DNA from: Paracoccus hibiscisoli
GTDB lineage: Bacteria; Pseudomonadota; Alphaproteobacteria; Rhodobacterales; Rhodobacteraceae
Assembly: GCF_005048265.1 (NCBI RefSeq)
Contig: NZ_SUNH01000010.1
Coordinates: forward strand, 96,779 to 160,778
Direction of reading: 5' to 3'
Length of the DNA stretch: 64,000 nucleotides
The notes beneath the pieces were generated by a model. The model made no database searches and had not been told where the DNA came from. It saw only the letters and a program-made list of their open reading frames with translations. Position 1 is the first letter of the stretch. Each line of letters starts with the position of its first letter. Positions 1 to 8,884 of the stretch are shown piece by piece. Made by a program: the position numbers and the translations under genes.

Positions 1-1379
1 TTCCCATCAAGGAGCTGATCGGGTCTGGCAAGAGCCAGATCCATTTCGGCCAGGTCGCCATCGACAAGGCCGCCCCCTACGCGGCCGAGGATGCGGATGT
101 CACCCTGCGCCTATACCAGCATTTCGCGCCGATGCTGCCGGTGGAAAAGGTGTCCACCGTCTATCACACGCTGGAACGCCCGATGATCCCGGTGCTGGCG
201 CAGATGGAGATGGCGGGCATCCGGATCGACACCGAGGTGCTGAAACGCATGTCCAACGTCTTTGCGCAAAAGATGGCGCAGCTGGAGGATGAGATCCACG
301 GGCTGGCGGGGCAAAGCTTCAACATCGGCAGCCCCAAGCAGCTGGGCGAGATCCTGTTCGACAAGATGGGACTGAGCGGCGGCAAGCAGGGCAAGACCGG
401 GGCGTTTTCGACCAGTGCCGACGTGCTGGAGGATCTGGCCGCCGAGGGGCACGACCTGCCCGCCCGCGTGCTGGACTGGCGCCAGATCAGCAAGCTGAAA
501 TCGACCTATACCGACGCGCTGCCCACCTATGTGAACGCGGAAACGGGGCGGGTGCACACCAGCTATTCGATCACAGGGGCGCAGACGGGGCGGCTGTCCT
601 CGACCGAGCCGAACCTGCAGAACATCCCGATCCGCACCGAAGAGGGGCGCCGCATCCGCCAGGCCTTCATCGCGCCGGACGGCTACAAGCTGGTCGCCCT
701 GGACTATAGCCAGATCGAGCTGCGCATCCTGGCGCATGTGGCCGATATCCCGGCGCTGAAGCAGGCGTTCCGCGACGGCATCGACATTCACGCCATGACC
801 GCCAGCCAGATGTTCGGCGTGCCTGTCGAGGGGATGGACCCGATGATCCGGCGCCAGGCCAAGGCGATCAATTTCGGGGTGATCTACGGCATTTCGGGCT
901 TTGGGCTGTCCAGGAACCTGCGCATCCCGCGGGCCGAGGCGCAAAGCTTCATCGACACCTATTTCGAGCGTTTCCCCGAAATCCGCGCCTATATGGACAA
1001 GACCGTCGCGGATGCGAAGCAGGACGGATATGTCACAACGCTGTTCGGGCGGCGCATCAACACGCCGGGCATCAACCAGTCCGGCCCCGCCGCCGGGGGT
1101 GCGCGGCGCGCGGCGATCAACGCGCCGATCCAGGGGGCAGCGGCCGACATCATCCGCCGCGCGATGATCCGCATGCCGGATGCCATTGCCGATCTGCCCG
1201 CGCGGATGCTGCTGCAGGTGCATGACGAGCTGGTCTTCGAGGTCCGCGAGGATGCCGCGGACGACCTGATCGCCCGCGCCCGCGCCGTGATGGAGGGCGC
1301 GGCCGAGCCGTCCGTGCGCCTGTCCGTGCCGCTGGTCGTCGATGCGGGCCAGGGCGCCACCTGGGCCGAGGCGCACTGA
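1..1379 (+). CDS. polA: DNA polymerase I, 3' part of gene
   Basis: This is the C-terminal part of DNA polymerase I, the enzyme that fills gaps and removes RNA primers in repair and replication. The frame is open from base 3, so the start lies outside the window. The first codons match the end of the 3'-5' exonuclease domain (YAAEDADVTLRL). Polymerase motif A (DYSQIELRILAH) lies near 702-737, motif B (RRQAKAINFGVIYG) near 850-890 and motif C (QVHDELVFEV) near 1216-1245, so the palm and fingers are complete. The stop is TGA at 1377-1379, only 7 bp from the convergent hemN stop, so there is almost no space for a separate terminator. The identification is secure; the N-terminal 5' nuclease domain cannot be judged here. 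Confidence 0.97.
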   Translation, partial: PIKELIGSGKSQIHFGQVAIDKAAPYAAEDADVTLRLYQHFAPMLPVEKVSTVYHTLERPMIPVLAQMEMAGIRIDTEVLKRMSNVFAQKMAQLEDEIHGLAGQSFNIGSPKQLGEILFDKMGLSGGKQGKTGAFSTSADVLEDLAAEGHDLPARVLDWRQISKLKSTYTDALPTYVNAETGRVHTSYSITGAQTGRLSSTEPNLQNIPIRTEEGRRIRQAFIAPDGYKLVALDYSQIELRILAHVADIPALKQAFRDGIDIHAMTASQMFGVPVEGMDPMIRRQAKAINFGVIYGISGFGLSRNLRIPRAEAQSFIDTYFERFPEIRAYMDKTVADAKQDGYVTTLFGRRINTPGINQSGPAAGGARRAAINAPIQGAAADIIRRAMIRMPDAIADLPARMLLQVHDELVFEVREDAADDLIARARAVMEGAAEPSVRLSVPLVVDAGQGATWAEAH

Positions 1380-1386
1380 CCCAGGC

Positions 1387-2742
1387 TCAGACGGCGGCCG
1401 AATGCCCCCCTTCGGGGGCGGCATAGGCGTCCAGCGCCTGCGCGATTAGCCGCGTCAGGGGGCGTGCCTCGGGCGGGATGACCAGCGCGCCGTCGCGCAG
1501 TGCGACCGCCGGGCCGAACCGGTCCAGCAGGGGTGCCAGAATGCGGGACTGCTGGTCCGGGGTCAGGCCGAAGCGCGCCTGGATATCGGCGGGGTCGATG
1601 CGGAAATCGCACATCAGCGCCTCGATCATGCGGCCGCGCCAGCCGTCCTCGGGGCCGAAGGCATGGCCGCGCGTCACCGGCACGCGACCCGCGCGCACCG
1701 CCGCCAACCAGGCCCCGGTCGCGGGCGCGTTCTGCGCATAGCCCTGCGGATAGCGCGAGATGGACGAGGCCCCCAAGCCCAGCAGAACCTCGGCCCCGTC
1801 ATCGGTATAGCCCTGGAAGTTGCGCCTGAGCCGCCCCTGATCGGCGGCCCGCGCCAGACCGTCGCCCGGCCGCGCGAAATGGTCGATGCCGATCTGGCGG
1901 AACCCATCATCCAGGAACAGCGCCCGCGCCGTGTCGAACAGCGCCAGACGCGCCTCTCCGTCGGGCAGCGCGGCCTCGGGGATCATCACCTGCCGCCGCG
2001 ACATCCACGGCACATGCGCATAGCCGTACAGCGCGACCCGGTCGGGCGACAGCGCCAGCAGCTTTTGCACCGTATCGGCCATGCGCGCGCCGGTCTGATG
2101 CGGCAGGCCATAGAGGATGTCGGCATTCAGCCCGGCAATGCCGTGATCGCGAATCAGGTCGACCGCGCGGGCGGTCAGCGCAAAGCTTTGCGGGCGGCCG
2201 ATGCTGTCCTGGATCTGGGGGTCGAAATCCTGCACCCCGACCGAGGCCCGCGTCATCCCGGCCTGCACCAGCGCCGCCATGCGGGGGGCGTCGATCTCGG
2301 ACGGGTCGATCTCGACCGAGAATTCGGCCCCCTCGCGGAACGGGAACGCCGCGCGGATGGCATCGGCCAGCCGGGCGATCAGCGCGGGCGTCAGCAGCGT
2401 GGGCGTCCCCCCGCCCCAATGCAGCCGCGACAGCGTGATGCCCTGCGGCAGCCGGGCCCGCAGCTGGCGCAGCTCGGTCAGCAGCGCCTGGACATAGTCC
2501 GCCACCGGCTTGAGGCTCTGGGTGCCCTGCGTGCGGCAGGCGCAGAACCAGCACAGCCGCCGGCAGAACGGCACGTGCACATACAGCGACACGGGCGTGC
2601 CGGGGTCCAGTACCTCCATCCAGCTGCCGACCACGGTGCCGTCCACCGTGGGGCGGAACTGGGTCGCGGGCGGATAGCTGGTATAGCGGGGGGCCCGCGA
2701 TTCAAACAGGCCCGTTCGTCTCAGTTGCGAAAGATGTTCCAT
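1387..2742 (-). CDS. hemN: Oxygen-independent coproporphyrinogen III dehydrogenase
   Basis: HemN is a cytoplasmic radical SAM enzyme that oxidatively decarboxylates coproporphyrinogen III to protoporphyrinogen IX without oxygen, which allows heme synthesis in low-oxygen growth. The radical SAM cluster motif CxxxCxxC is seen as CRRLCWFC, following HVPF, and the GGGTP SAM motif follows. The length of 451 aa fits HemN. I start at the ATG at 2742 (MEHLSQL) rather than the upstream ATG at 2772, because the FNR box at 2778-2791 would otherwise leave no leader and because HemN proteins usually begin near this MEHL. It is divergent from fnrL, and its product supplies heme for the cbb3 oxidase encoded nearby. 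Confidence 0.93.
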   Translation of the reverse strand: MEHLSQLRRTGLFESRAPRYTSYPPATQFRPTVDGTVVGSWMEVLDPGTPVSLYVHVPFCRRLCWFCACRTQGTQSLKPVADYVQALLTELRQLRARLPQGITLSRLHWGGGTPTLLTPALIARLADAIRAAFPFREGAEFSVEIDPSEIDAPRMAALVQAGMTRASVGVQDFDPQIQDSIGRPQSFALTARAVDLIRDHGIAGLNADILYGLPHQTGARMADTVQKLLALSPDRVALYGYAHVPWMSRRQVMIPEAALPDGEARLALFDTARALFLDDGFRQIGIDHFARPGDGLARAADQGRLRRNFQGYTDDGAEVLLGLGASSISRYPQGYAQNAPATGAWLAAVRAGRVPVTRGHAFGPEDGWRGRMIEALMCDFRIDPADIQARFGLTPDQQSRILAPLLDRFGPAVALRDGALVIPPEARPLTRLIAQALDAYAAPEGGHSAAV

Positions 2743-2777
2743 GCGGCTATCACTGGGACAGGATGCGCACACCTGCC

Positions 2778-2791
2778 TTGACCCAGATCAA
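2778..2791. promoter_or_regulatory. FNR-type box between hemN and fnrL
   Basis: The sequence TTGAC-CCAG-ATCAA is a one-mismatch match to the FNR consensus TTGAT-N4-ATCAA. It sits between the divergent hemN (start 2742) and fnrL (start 2817). The centre is about 42 bp from the hemN start codon and 32 bp from the fnrL start. That geometry fits repression or autoregulation of fnrL better than classic activation at -41.5, which would make hemN nearly leaderless. Binding is inferred from sequence only. Confidence 0.7.
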
Positions 2792-2816
2792 CACGACGGA
2801 TGCAGGGCATGGTGAC

Positions 2817-3533
2817 ATGCACTGCGAGGACTGCCCCATCCGCTATCGCGCCGTCTGCGCCCAATGCGAGGGCGATGAACTGGCGACGCTGGAGCAGATG
2901 AAGTTCTATCGCAGCTATCAGGCCGGGCAGCCGATCATCTGGGAAGGCGACCGGATGGATTTCGTGGCCTCGGTCGTGACGGGTGTCGCCACGCTGACCC
3001 ACACGCTGGAGGATGGGCGCACCCAGATGGTGGGCCTGCTGCTGCCAAGCGATTTCCTGGGCCGGCCGGGGCGCGATCAGGCGGCCTATAACGCGACCGC
3101 CACCACCGATGTCGTGCTGTGCTGTTTCCGGCGCAAGCCCTTTGACCAGATGATGCGCCAGACCCCGCATGTCGCGCATCGCCTGCTGGAGATGACCCTG
3201 GACGAGCTGGACGCGGCGCGCGAATGGATGCTGCTGTTGGGCCGCAAGACCGCGCGCGAAAAGATCGCCTCGTTCATCGCCATCATCGCGCGCCGCCAGG
3301 CCGCGTTGCACAAGAGGCGCCCCGGCGGGCGGATGCAGCTGGACCTGCCCCTGACCCGCGAGGCGATGGCCGATTACCTGGGCCTGACAATCGAGACCGT
3401 CAGCCGCCAGATCACCGCCCTGCGCCGCGACGGCATCATCGAGATGGTCGGCAAGCGCGAGGTGACCCTGCCCGATTACGACCGCCTGGTCGAGGAATCG
3501 GGCGATGACAGCGACGGCGGCACGCTGTCCTGA
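2817..3533 (+). CDS. fnrL: Crp/Fnr family oxygen-sensing regulator FnrL/FnrP
   Basis: This transcription factor carries an oxygen-labile iron-sulphur cluster and activates low-oxygen genes such as ccoNOQP and hemN. N-terminal cysteines occur as CEDC, then RAVCAQC, and a distal CC pair lies about residue 102, matching the cluster ligands of FnrL proteins. A cyclic-nucleotide-like sensor fold follows, then a long dimer helix, and an HTH whose recognition helix reads ETVSR, the residues that read TTGAT in FNR. I choose the ATG at 2817 (238 aa), preceded by GCAGGG; the ATG at 2763 would place the FNR box inside the coding region and leave 21 bp to hemN. The 2763 start cannot be excluded. The neighbours hemN and ccoNOQP are expected targets. 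Confidence 0.93.
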   Translation: MHCEDCPIRYRAVCAQCEGDELATLEQMKFYRSYQAGQPIIWEGDRMDFVASVVTGVATLTHTLEDGRTQMVGLLLPSDFLGRPGRDQAAYNATATTDVVLCCFRRKPFDQMMRQTPHVAHRLLEMTLDELDAAREWMLLLGRKTAREKIASFIAIIARRQAALHKRRPGGRMQLDLPLTREAMADYLGLTIETVSRQITALRRDGIIEMVGKREVTLPDYDRLVEESGDDSDGGTLS

Positions 3534-3554
3534 GGGCCGCGCGCCCCGGCTTTT
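3534..3554 (+). terminator. Possible fnrL terminator
   Basis: Directly after the fnrL stop, a short GC-rich inverted repeat (GCCG...CGGC) is followed by TTTT at 3551-3554. The stem is short, so this is a modest call. Confidence 0.4.
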
Positions 3555-3586
3555 CATCCTGGCACCGCTCTGCTAACAGGCGCCTT

Positions 3587-3623
3587 CCCGGTCGCAGCCT
3601 ACCCGGGTCACAAAAACAAGGGT
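3587..3623 (+). promoter_or_regulatory. preQ1-I (type II) riboswitch controlling queCDE
   Basis: A CCCGG/CCGGG stem (3587-3591 with 3603-3607) encloses the loop UCGCAG, followed by an A-rich tail ACAAAAACAAGGG. This layout matches the compact preQ1-I type II aptamer described from Thermoanaerobacter tengcongensis, including the UCGCAG loop, the C-rich 3' side of the loop and the A-rich strand ending in the ribosome-binding site. The AAGGG at 3618-3622 is the Shine-Dalgarno sequence of queC, 7 nt before its ATG. Ligand binding would be expected to hide it, giving translational feedback by preQ1. The downstream genes make the preQ1 precursor, which supports the call. Confidence 0.85.
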
Positions 3624-3629
3624 CACAGA

Positions 3630-4337
3630 ATGAACACCACTCTCGTCTGCTCGGGCGGGCTGGACTCCGTCTCGCTTGCCCAAGTCCTGGCCGCGCAGGG
3701 TCGCCTGTCGCGGATCGTCAGCTTTGATTACGGCCAGCGCCACCGCAAGGAGCTGGATTTCGCGCGGGCCTGCGCGACGCGCCTTGCCGTGCCCTTTCAC
3801 CTGGTCGATCTGTCCGGCCTGGGGGCGGCGCTGTCGGGGTCGGCGCTGACCGATGATCTGGCCGTGCCCGATGGCCATTACGCCGAAGAGACCATGCGCG
3901 TCACGGTCGTCCCCAACCGAAATGCCATCATGCTGACCGTGGCCTTTGGCATCGCCGCGGCCAATGGCGACACGGCGGTCGCGGCGGCGGTCCATGGCGG
4001 CGATCACTTCATCTATCCTGACTGCCGCCCGGCCTTTACCGACGCCTTTGCCGCCATGCAGCGCGCGGCGCTGGACGGCTATGCCGATGTCGCGCTGGAG
4101 GTGCCTTTTGTCCATGCGACCAAGGCCGATATCGTGGCGGCGGGGGCGGGTGCCGGGACGCCCTTCGCGCAGACCTGGTCCTGCTACAAGGGCGGCGCGC
4201 GCCATTGCGGGCGCTGCGGCACCTGCGTCGAGCGGCGCGAAGCATTCCACCTGGCGGGCGTCGCGGACCCCACCGATTACGACGACGCCGATTTCTGGCA
4301 GGCGGCGGTCGCGGCCCATGCCGCAGGGGGGGCGTGA
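3630..4337 (+). CDS. queC: 7-cyano-7-deazaguanine (preQ0) synthase
   Basis: QueC converts 7-carboxy-7-deazaguanine to preQ0 using ATP and ammonia, the last common step before preQ1 and queuosine tRNA modification. The PP-loop ATP motif SGGLDS is at residues 9-14. The C-terminal zinc site is seen as CYKGGARHCGRCGTC, four cysteines in the family spacing. The length of 235 aa is normal. The ribosome-binding site AAGGG lies within the preQ1 riboswitch just upstream. The stop TGA overlaps the queD start by one base (TGATG), so queC, queD and queE are almost certainly translated as one coupled operon. Confidence 0.96.
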   Translation: MNTTLVCSGGLDSVSLAQVLAAQGRLSRIVSFDYGQRHRKELDFARACATRLAVPFHLVDLSGLGAALSGSALTDDLAVPDGHYAEETMRVTVVPNRNAIMLTVAFGIAAANGDTAVAAAVHGGDHFIYPDCRPAFTDAFAAMQRAALDGYADVALEVPFVHATKADIVAAGAGAGTPFAQTWSCYKGGARHCGRCGTCVERREAFHLAGVADPTDYDDADFWQAAVAAHAAGGA

Positions 4338-4690
4338 TGTTCCGGATCAGCAAGGAGTTCCACTTCAGCGCCTCGCATCGGCTGGACCACCTGGCCCCCG
4401 ACCATCAATGCGCGCGGCTGCATGGGCACAATTACATCGTTGTGGTCGAGCTGGCGGCTGCGGATCTGAACAGGGACGGCTTCGTGCGCGATTATCACGA
4501 GCTGGCGCCGCTGAAGGCCTATCTGGACGAAAGTTTTGATCACCGGCACCTGAACGACGTGCTGGACGTGCCCTCGACCGCCGAGAATCTGGCGCGCCAC
4601 CTGTTCGACTGGTGCCGCGCCCGCTGGCCCGAGACCAGCGCCGTCAAGGTCAGCGAGACGCCCAAGACGTGGGCGGAATACCGGCCATGA
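4337..4690 (+). CDS. queD: 6-carboxy-5,6,7,8-tetrahydropterin synthase
   Basis: QueD makes 6-carboxytetrahydropterin from dihydroneopterin triphosphate, the first committed step of preQ0 synthesis. Zinc-binding histidines are seen in SASHRL near residue 14 and in HGHNY near residue 30; the catalytic cysteine is in [10 protein letters not shown]. The start ATG overlaps the queC stop and the end overlaps the queE start by 4 nt (ATGA). The protein is 117 aa, normal for QueD; longer upstream extensions of the frame are read-through of queC sequence. Confidence 0.95.
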   Translation: MFRISKEFHFSASHRLDHLAPDHQCARLHGHNYIVVVELAAADLNRDGFVRDYHELAPLKAYLDESFDHRHLNDVLDVPSTAENLARHLFDWCRARWPETSAVKVSETPKTWAEYRP

Positions 4691-5409
4691 AACCGCCCGA
4701 AAGACCCTTGCGCATCGCCGAGATCTTTGGCCCGACCATCCAGGGCGAGGGCGCGCTGATCGGCCAGCCCACGGTCTTTGTGCGGGCGGGCGGTTGTGAT
4801 TATCGCTGTTCGTGGTGCGATTCGATGCATGCGGTGGACAGCGCCTATCGCGACAGCTGGGCCGCCATGGATGCGGCGCAGGTCTGGGCGCGGGTGCGCG
4901 AGCTGTCGGGGGGCCGGCCGCTGACCGTGTCGATCTCGGGCGGCAACCCCGCGATCCAGGATTTCGGCCCGCTGATCGCGATGGGCCGGGCCGAGGGATA
5001 CGCCTTCGCGCTGGAGACGCAGGGCTCGATCGCGCGGGACTGGTTCGCGCAGCTGTCGGTCCTGGTGCTGAGCCCCAAGCCCCCCTCCAGCGGCGAGCGG
5101 CCCGATTGGGCGGCGTTCGACGCCTGCCTTGCGGCGGGGCAGGGGGCGGGGGCCGTGGTGCTGAAGATCGTGGTCTTTGACGACGCCGATTATGCCTGGG
5201 CGCGCGCGGTCGCGGACCGGTATCCGGGGCTGGACCTGGTCCTGCAACCGGGCAACCCCGAGGTCGATCCCGACCTGCCGGTGGCGGCGCAGGACGTGGC
5301 CGACCGACTGCTGTGGCTGGTGGACAAGGTCATGGCAGAGGGCTGGTTCCGGCCAAGGCTGCTGCCGCAGCTGCATGTCCTGCTGTGGGGCAACAAGCGC
5401 GGCGTCTGA
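4687..5409 (+). CDS. queE: 7-carboxy-7-deazaguanine synthase
   Basis: QueE is a radical SAM enzyme that contracts 6-carboxytetrahydropterin to 7-carboxy-7-deazaguanine, between QueD and QueC. The cluster motif CxxxCxxC is read as CDYRCSWC near residue 33, and the family signature [13 protein letters not shown] comes just before it. The start ATG overlaps the queD stop by 4 nt. At 240 aa it is a usual length. The gene ends directly at a strong hairpin (5426-5450), so the queCDE transcript probably stops there. Confidence 0.95.
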   Translation: MKPPERPLRIAEIFGPTIQGEGALIGQPTVFVRAGGCDYRCSWCDSMHAVDSAYRDSWAAMDAAQVWARVRELSGGRPLTVSISGGNPAIQDFGPLIAMGRAEGYAFALETQGSIARDWFAQLSVLVLSPKPPSSGERPDWAAFDACLAAGQGAGAVVLKIVVFDDADYAWARAVADRYPGLDLVLQPGNPEVDPDLPVAAQDVADRLLWLVDKVMAEGWFRPRLLPQLHVLLWGNKRGV

Positions 5410-5457
5410 ATTGCGTCCCGCGACGGCGGGGGGACTGGCCGTCCCCCCGCACCCCCC
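5410..5457 (+). repeat. Hairpin repeat element A, copy 1 (terminator between queE and usp)
   Basis: This 48-bp element begins at the base after the queE stop. It reads ATTGCGTCCCGCG, then a perfect 10-bp stem GCGGGGGGAC/GTCCCCCCGC (5426-5435 and 5441-5450) with loop TGGCC, then ACCCCCC. A second copy with the same plan occurs at 20945-20992. It lies between convergent genes and probably acts as a terminator for both strands, although a U-tract is lacking. Confidence 0.75.
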
Positions 5458-5492
5458 TGCCGCGCCCGACCGACAGGGGGGGTGACAGGCGG

Positions 5493-6332
5493 TCAGCGTG
5501 CCAGGAACACCGGCACCTTGGCCTGTTCCAGCATGTTGCGCGTCGCCCCGCCCAGGATCGCCTGGCGCAGGCGCGAATGGCCATAGGCGCCCATGACCAC
5601 CAGATCTGCGCCGATCTCGATCGCGCGGCGGTTGATCTCATCGCTGATGCGGGGGGCGGTGCGGGCCAGGACCGCGATCTGGGCCCGCACGCCGTGGCGG
5701 GTCAGCATCTGCGCCAGCGCCCCGCCGGGGTCCGAGCGTTCGGGACCGCCCTGCCGCGGATCGATGCAGGTGATCTCGACCATCTGGGCGGCGCGCAGCA
5801 GCGGCAGGGCGCGGCGGATCGCGGCCAGCGCCTCGGCCGACTGGTTCCAGGCGACCAGCACGCGGCGCGGCGGGATGACCGGGTTCTGGGCCGTGGGCAG
5901 GACCAGAACCGGGCAGGCGCCCTCGAACAGCGCGGCCTCGGTCACCAGCTCCGCGTCGCCGGGCTGGCCCTGGGCATAGGGGCTGGCCAACACCGCAAGA
6001 TCGGAGAAGCGCGCCCGCATCCCGACCAGACCCGCGATCCCCAGGGATTGCGATACCACGGCCTCGGACGACCAGCGCGTGTCGTGGCAGGCGGCCATGT
6101 GGGCGGTGACCCTGCGGTCCAGGGCCTCGGCATCCGACAGGGCGCTGTCGATCGCCTCCTGCCAGCCATAGGCGGTGCCGCCGGGAAAGAAATACCCGGC
6201 CTGGCTGTGGTCGATGCCCAGGCAGAGGATGTCCAGATGCGCGTCCTGCGCCGCGGCCAAGGCCACGGCATTGTCCAGCTGCGGAAGCTGGGCAGGGTCG
6301 CTGAGAACCGTCAGGATCGTCTTGTAGGCCAT
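5493..6332 (-). CDS. Universal stress protein, two Usp domains
   Basis: This 279-aa cytoplasmic protein has two Usp folds in tandem. The second carries the ATP-binding loop (GAYGHSRLRQAILGGAT near residues 248-264), the first is more degenerate. Its target is unknown. It is preceded by a strong Shine-Dalgarno sequence AGGAGG and is divergent from ccoN across two FNR boxes, so it is likely induced at low oxygen like Usp genes beside cbb3 oxidase clusters in other Proteobacteria. Regulation is inferred from the shared upstream region. Confidence 0.9.
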   Translation of the reverse strand: MAYKTILTVLSDPAQLPQLDNAVALAAAQDAHLDILCLGIDHSQAGYFFPGGTAYGWQEAIDSALSDAEALDRRVTAHMAACHDTRWSSEAVVSQSLGIAGLVGMRARFSDLAVLASPYAQGQPGDAELVTEAALFEGACPVLVLPTAQNPVIPPRRVLVAWNQSAEALAAIRRALPLLRAAQMVEITCIDPRQGGPERSDPGGALAQMLTRHGVRAQIAVLARTAPRISDEINRRAIEIGADLVVMGAYGHSRLRQAILGGATRNMLEQAKVPVFLAR

Positions 6333-6386
6333 TGTCGCCTCCTGTTGTCGCTGTGGTCAGTCTGCGCCCGCGCCGCGCGCCGCGCC

Positions 6387-6400
6387 TTGATCAGGGTCAA
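6387..6400. promoter_or_regulatory. FNR box 1, usp-ccoN intergenic region
   Basis: TTGAT-CAGG-GTCAA matches the FNR consensus with one change. The centre (6393.5) is 61 bp from the usp start codon, leaving room for a class II promoter toward usp with a transcription start near 6352, although I see only a weak -10 there. Confidence 0.75.
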
Positions 6401-6409
6401 GTCGCGCGA

Positions 6410-6423
6410 TTGACGCAGATCAA
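6410..6423. promoter_or_regulatory. FNR box 2 with class II geometry for ccoN
   Basis: TTGAC-GCAG-ATCAA is a second FNR box, 23 bp from box 1. A -10-like TAAGCC lies at 6446-6451, which predicts transcription starting near 6458. That is exactly 41.5 bp from the box centre (6416.5), the classic spacing for FNR activation. The resulting ccoN leader would be about 77 nt. Confidence 0.75.
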
Positions 6424-6534
6424 GGTCCGCCACCCCGCACCCGCCTAAGCCCTGTCCCATGAAGGGCGTCCGGTCTGCGTGATTCGCACTGCCGGGCCGC
6501 CCGCGAAGGGAATGCGGATGGGTGCGGGGACAGC

Positions 6535-8139
6535 ATGTCGAGCTTGGTGAAACTGATCGGACTTGGGGCGGTGGCGCTGTTCGCGGCCATCTGCGCGAAC
6601 CTGGCGCGCGACCCCGCCTATATGGCCAACGCGCTGATCGTGATGCTGGTCGCGGGCGGGCTGTTCCTGTGGACCCTGCGCCGCGTGGACGAGCCGCTGG
6701 CGGTCGTCAATCCGCGCGAATACATGGACGACGTGGTCCGCTATGGCGTGGTGGCGACGGTGCTGTGGGGCATCGTGGGGTTCCTGGTGGGCGTGGTCAT
6801 CGCCTTTCAGCTGGCCTTTCCGGCGCTGAACTTCAGCGACCTGACGCAGGGCTATCTGAATTTCGGCAAGCTGCGACCACTGCACACCAGCGCGGTGATC
6901 TTTGCCTTTGGCGGCAACGCGCTGATCGCGACCAGCTTTTATGTGGTGCAGCGGACATCGGCTGCGCGGCTGTGGGGCGGGAACGCGGCCTGGTTCGTGT
7001 TCTGGGGATACAACCTGTTCATCGTCCTGGCGGCCACCGGCTATATCCTGGGCGCCACCCAGTCCAAGGAATATGCCGAGCCGGAATGGTATGTCGATCT
7101 GTGGCTGACCGTGGTCTGGCTGACCTATCTGGCGGTGTTCCTGGGCACGATCATCAAGCGCCGCGAGCCGCATATCTATGTCGCCAACTGGTTCTATCTG
7201 GCCTTCATCGTGACCATCGCGATGCTGCATGTGGTCAACAACCTGTCGATGCCGGTCAGCATCTGGGGGTCGAAATCGGTCCAGGTGTTCAGCGGCGTGC
7301 AGGATGCGATGGTGCAATGGTGGTACGGCCACAACGCGGTCGGATTCTTCCTGACGGCGGGGTTCTTGGGGATGATGTACTACTTCATTCCCAAGCAGGC
7401 CGAGCGCCCGGTCTATAGCTACAAGCTGTCGATCATCCACTTCTGGGCGCTGATCTTCCTCTATATCTGGGCGGGTCCGCACCACCTGCATTACACCGCG
7501 CTGCCGGAATGGGCCGCGACCCTGGGGATGGTGTTCTCGATCATGCTGTGGATGCCCAGCTGGGGCGGCATGATCAACGGGCTGATGACCCTGTCGGGGG
7601 CCTGGGACAAGCTGCGCACCGATCCGATCCTGCGGATGATGGTCGTCGCGGTGGGCTTTTACGGCATGGCCACGTTCGAGGGCCCGATGATGTCGATCAA
7701 GTCCGTGAACAGCCTGTCGCATTACACCGACTGGACCATCGGCCACGTGCATTCCGGCGCCCTGGGCTGGAACGGGATGATCACCTTTGGCGCCATCTAT
7801 TACCTGACGCCGCGGCTGTGGGGGCGCGAACGCCTGTACAGCCTGGGGCTGGTCAGCTGGCACTTCTGGTTGGCGACGATCGGGATCGTGCTCTACGCCA
7901 GCGCGATGTGGGTCACCGGCATCATGGAGGGCCTGATGTGGCGCGAGGTCGACCAGAACGGCTATCTGGTCAACGCCTTCGCCGACACCGTCGCGGCCAA
8001 GTTCCCGATGTATGTGGTGCGCGGCCTGGGCGGCGTGCTGTATCTGGCCGGCGCGATCATCATGGCCTGGAACCTGTGGGCGACCGTCGCCCGCCAGCCC
8101 CGCGCCGTTTCCTCCACCATCGCCGTTCCGGCCGAGTAA
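6535..8139 (+). CDS. ccoN: cbb3-type cytochrome c oxidase subunit I
   Basis: CcoN is the catalytic heme-copper subunit of the high-affinity cbb3 terminal oxidase in the inner membrane, which reduces oxygen to water and pumps protons. The 534-aa protein has at least 12 hydrophobic helices. Heme and CuB ligand histidines are seen in [26 protein letters not shown] and [10 protein letters not shown], all in typical cbb3 context. The start ATG follows GGGGA. The upstream FNR boxes indicate oxygen control. It heads the ccoNOQP operon (13 bp to ccoO). Confidence 0.97.
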   Translation: MSSLVKLIGLGAVALFAAICANLARDPAYMANALIVMLVAGGLFLWTLRRVDEPLAVVNPREYMDDVVRYGVVATVLWGIVGFLVGVVIAFQLAFPALNFSDLTQGYLNFGKLRPLHTSAVIFAFGGNALIATSFYVVQRTSAARLWGGNAAWFVFWGYNLFIVLAATGYILGATQSKEYAEPEWYVDLWLTVVWLTYLAVFLGTIIKRREPHIYVANWFYLAFIVTIAMLHVVNNLSMPVSIWGSKSVQVFSGVQDAMVQWWYGHNAVGFFLTAGFLGMMYYFIPKQAERPVYSYKLSIIHFWALIFLYIWAGPHHLHYTALPEWAATLGMVFSIMLWMPSWGGMINGLMTLSGAWDKLRTDPILRMMVVAVGFYGMATFEGPMMSIKSVNSLSHYTDWTIGHVHSGALGWNGMITFGAIYYLTPRLWGRERLYSLGLVSWHFWLATIGIVLYASAMWVTGIMEGLMWREVDQNGYLVNAFADTVAAKFPMYVVRGLGGVLYLAGAIIMAWNLWATVARQPRAVSSTIAVPAE

Positions 8140-8151
8140 GGGGTTCAGATC

Positions 8152-8874
8152 ATGGGCATTCTTGACCGACACAAGATCATCGAGCGGAACGCGACCCTGC
8201 TGCTGGTCCTGTCCTTTCTGGTCGTCACCATCGGCGGCATCGTGCAGATCACGCCGCTGTTCTATCTGGAGAACACCATCGAAAAGGTCGAGGGCGTGCG
8301 TCCCTATACGCCGCTGGAGCTGATGGGCCGCGACGTCTATGTCCGCGAGGGCTGCTATGTCTGCCACAGCCAGATGATCCGCCCGATGCGCGACGAGGTC
8401 GAGCGTTACGGCCATTACAGCCTGGCCGCCGAATCGATGTACGACCACCCGTTCCAATGGGGGTCGAAGCGCACCGGGCCGGATCTGGCGCGCGTGGGCG
8501 GGCGCTATTCCGACGAATGGCACATCGACCACCTGCGCGATCCGCAATCGGTGGTGCCCGAATCGATCATGCCGAAATACGGCTTTCTGCTGGACCGGGT
8601 GATCCGCGCCGATCATGTGCGCGACCGTCTGGTGGCCGACCGCCGGGTGGGGGTGCCCTATGACGAGGCGATGGTGCAGGCCGCCGCCGCCGATCTGCGC
8701 GCCCAGGCCGACCCGTTCGGCGACGCCGCCCTGCAGGAGCGCTATCCCGGTGCGCAGATGCGCAATTTCGACCGCCAGCCCCAGCTGACCGAGATGGACG
8801 CCCTGATCGCCTATCTGCAGGTGCTGGGCACGATGGTCGATTTTTCGACCTTCGAACCCGACCCGAACCGCTGA
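8152..8874 (+). CDS. ccoO: cbb3-type cytochrome c oxidase subunit II (monoheme cytochrome c)
   Basis: CcoO passes electrons to CcoN. One N-terminal membrane anchor (about residues 16-38) is followed by a periplasmic cytochrome c domain with a single heme motif CYVCH near residue 70. The distal Met ligand is probably in ESIMPKYGF. The 240-aa length fits the family. It lies between ccoN and ccoQ in the operon. Confidence 0.96.
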   Translation: MGILDRHKIIERNATLLLVLSFLVVTIGGIVQITPLFYLENTIEKVEGVRPYTPLELMGRDVYVREGCYVCHSQMIRPMRDEVERYGHYSLAAESMYDHPFQWGSKRTGPDLARVGGRYSDEWHIDHLRDPQSVVPESIMPKYGFLLDRVIRADHVRDRLVADRRVGVPYDEAMVQAAAADLRAQADPFGDAALQERYPGAQMRNFDRQPQLTEMDALIAYLQVLGTMVDFSTFEPDPNR

Positions 8875-8884
8875 GGGGCATGGC

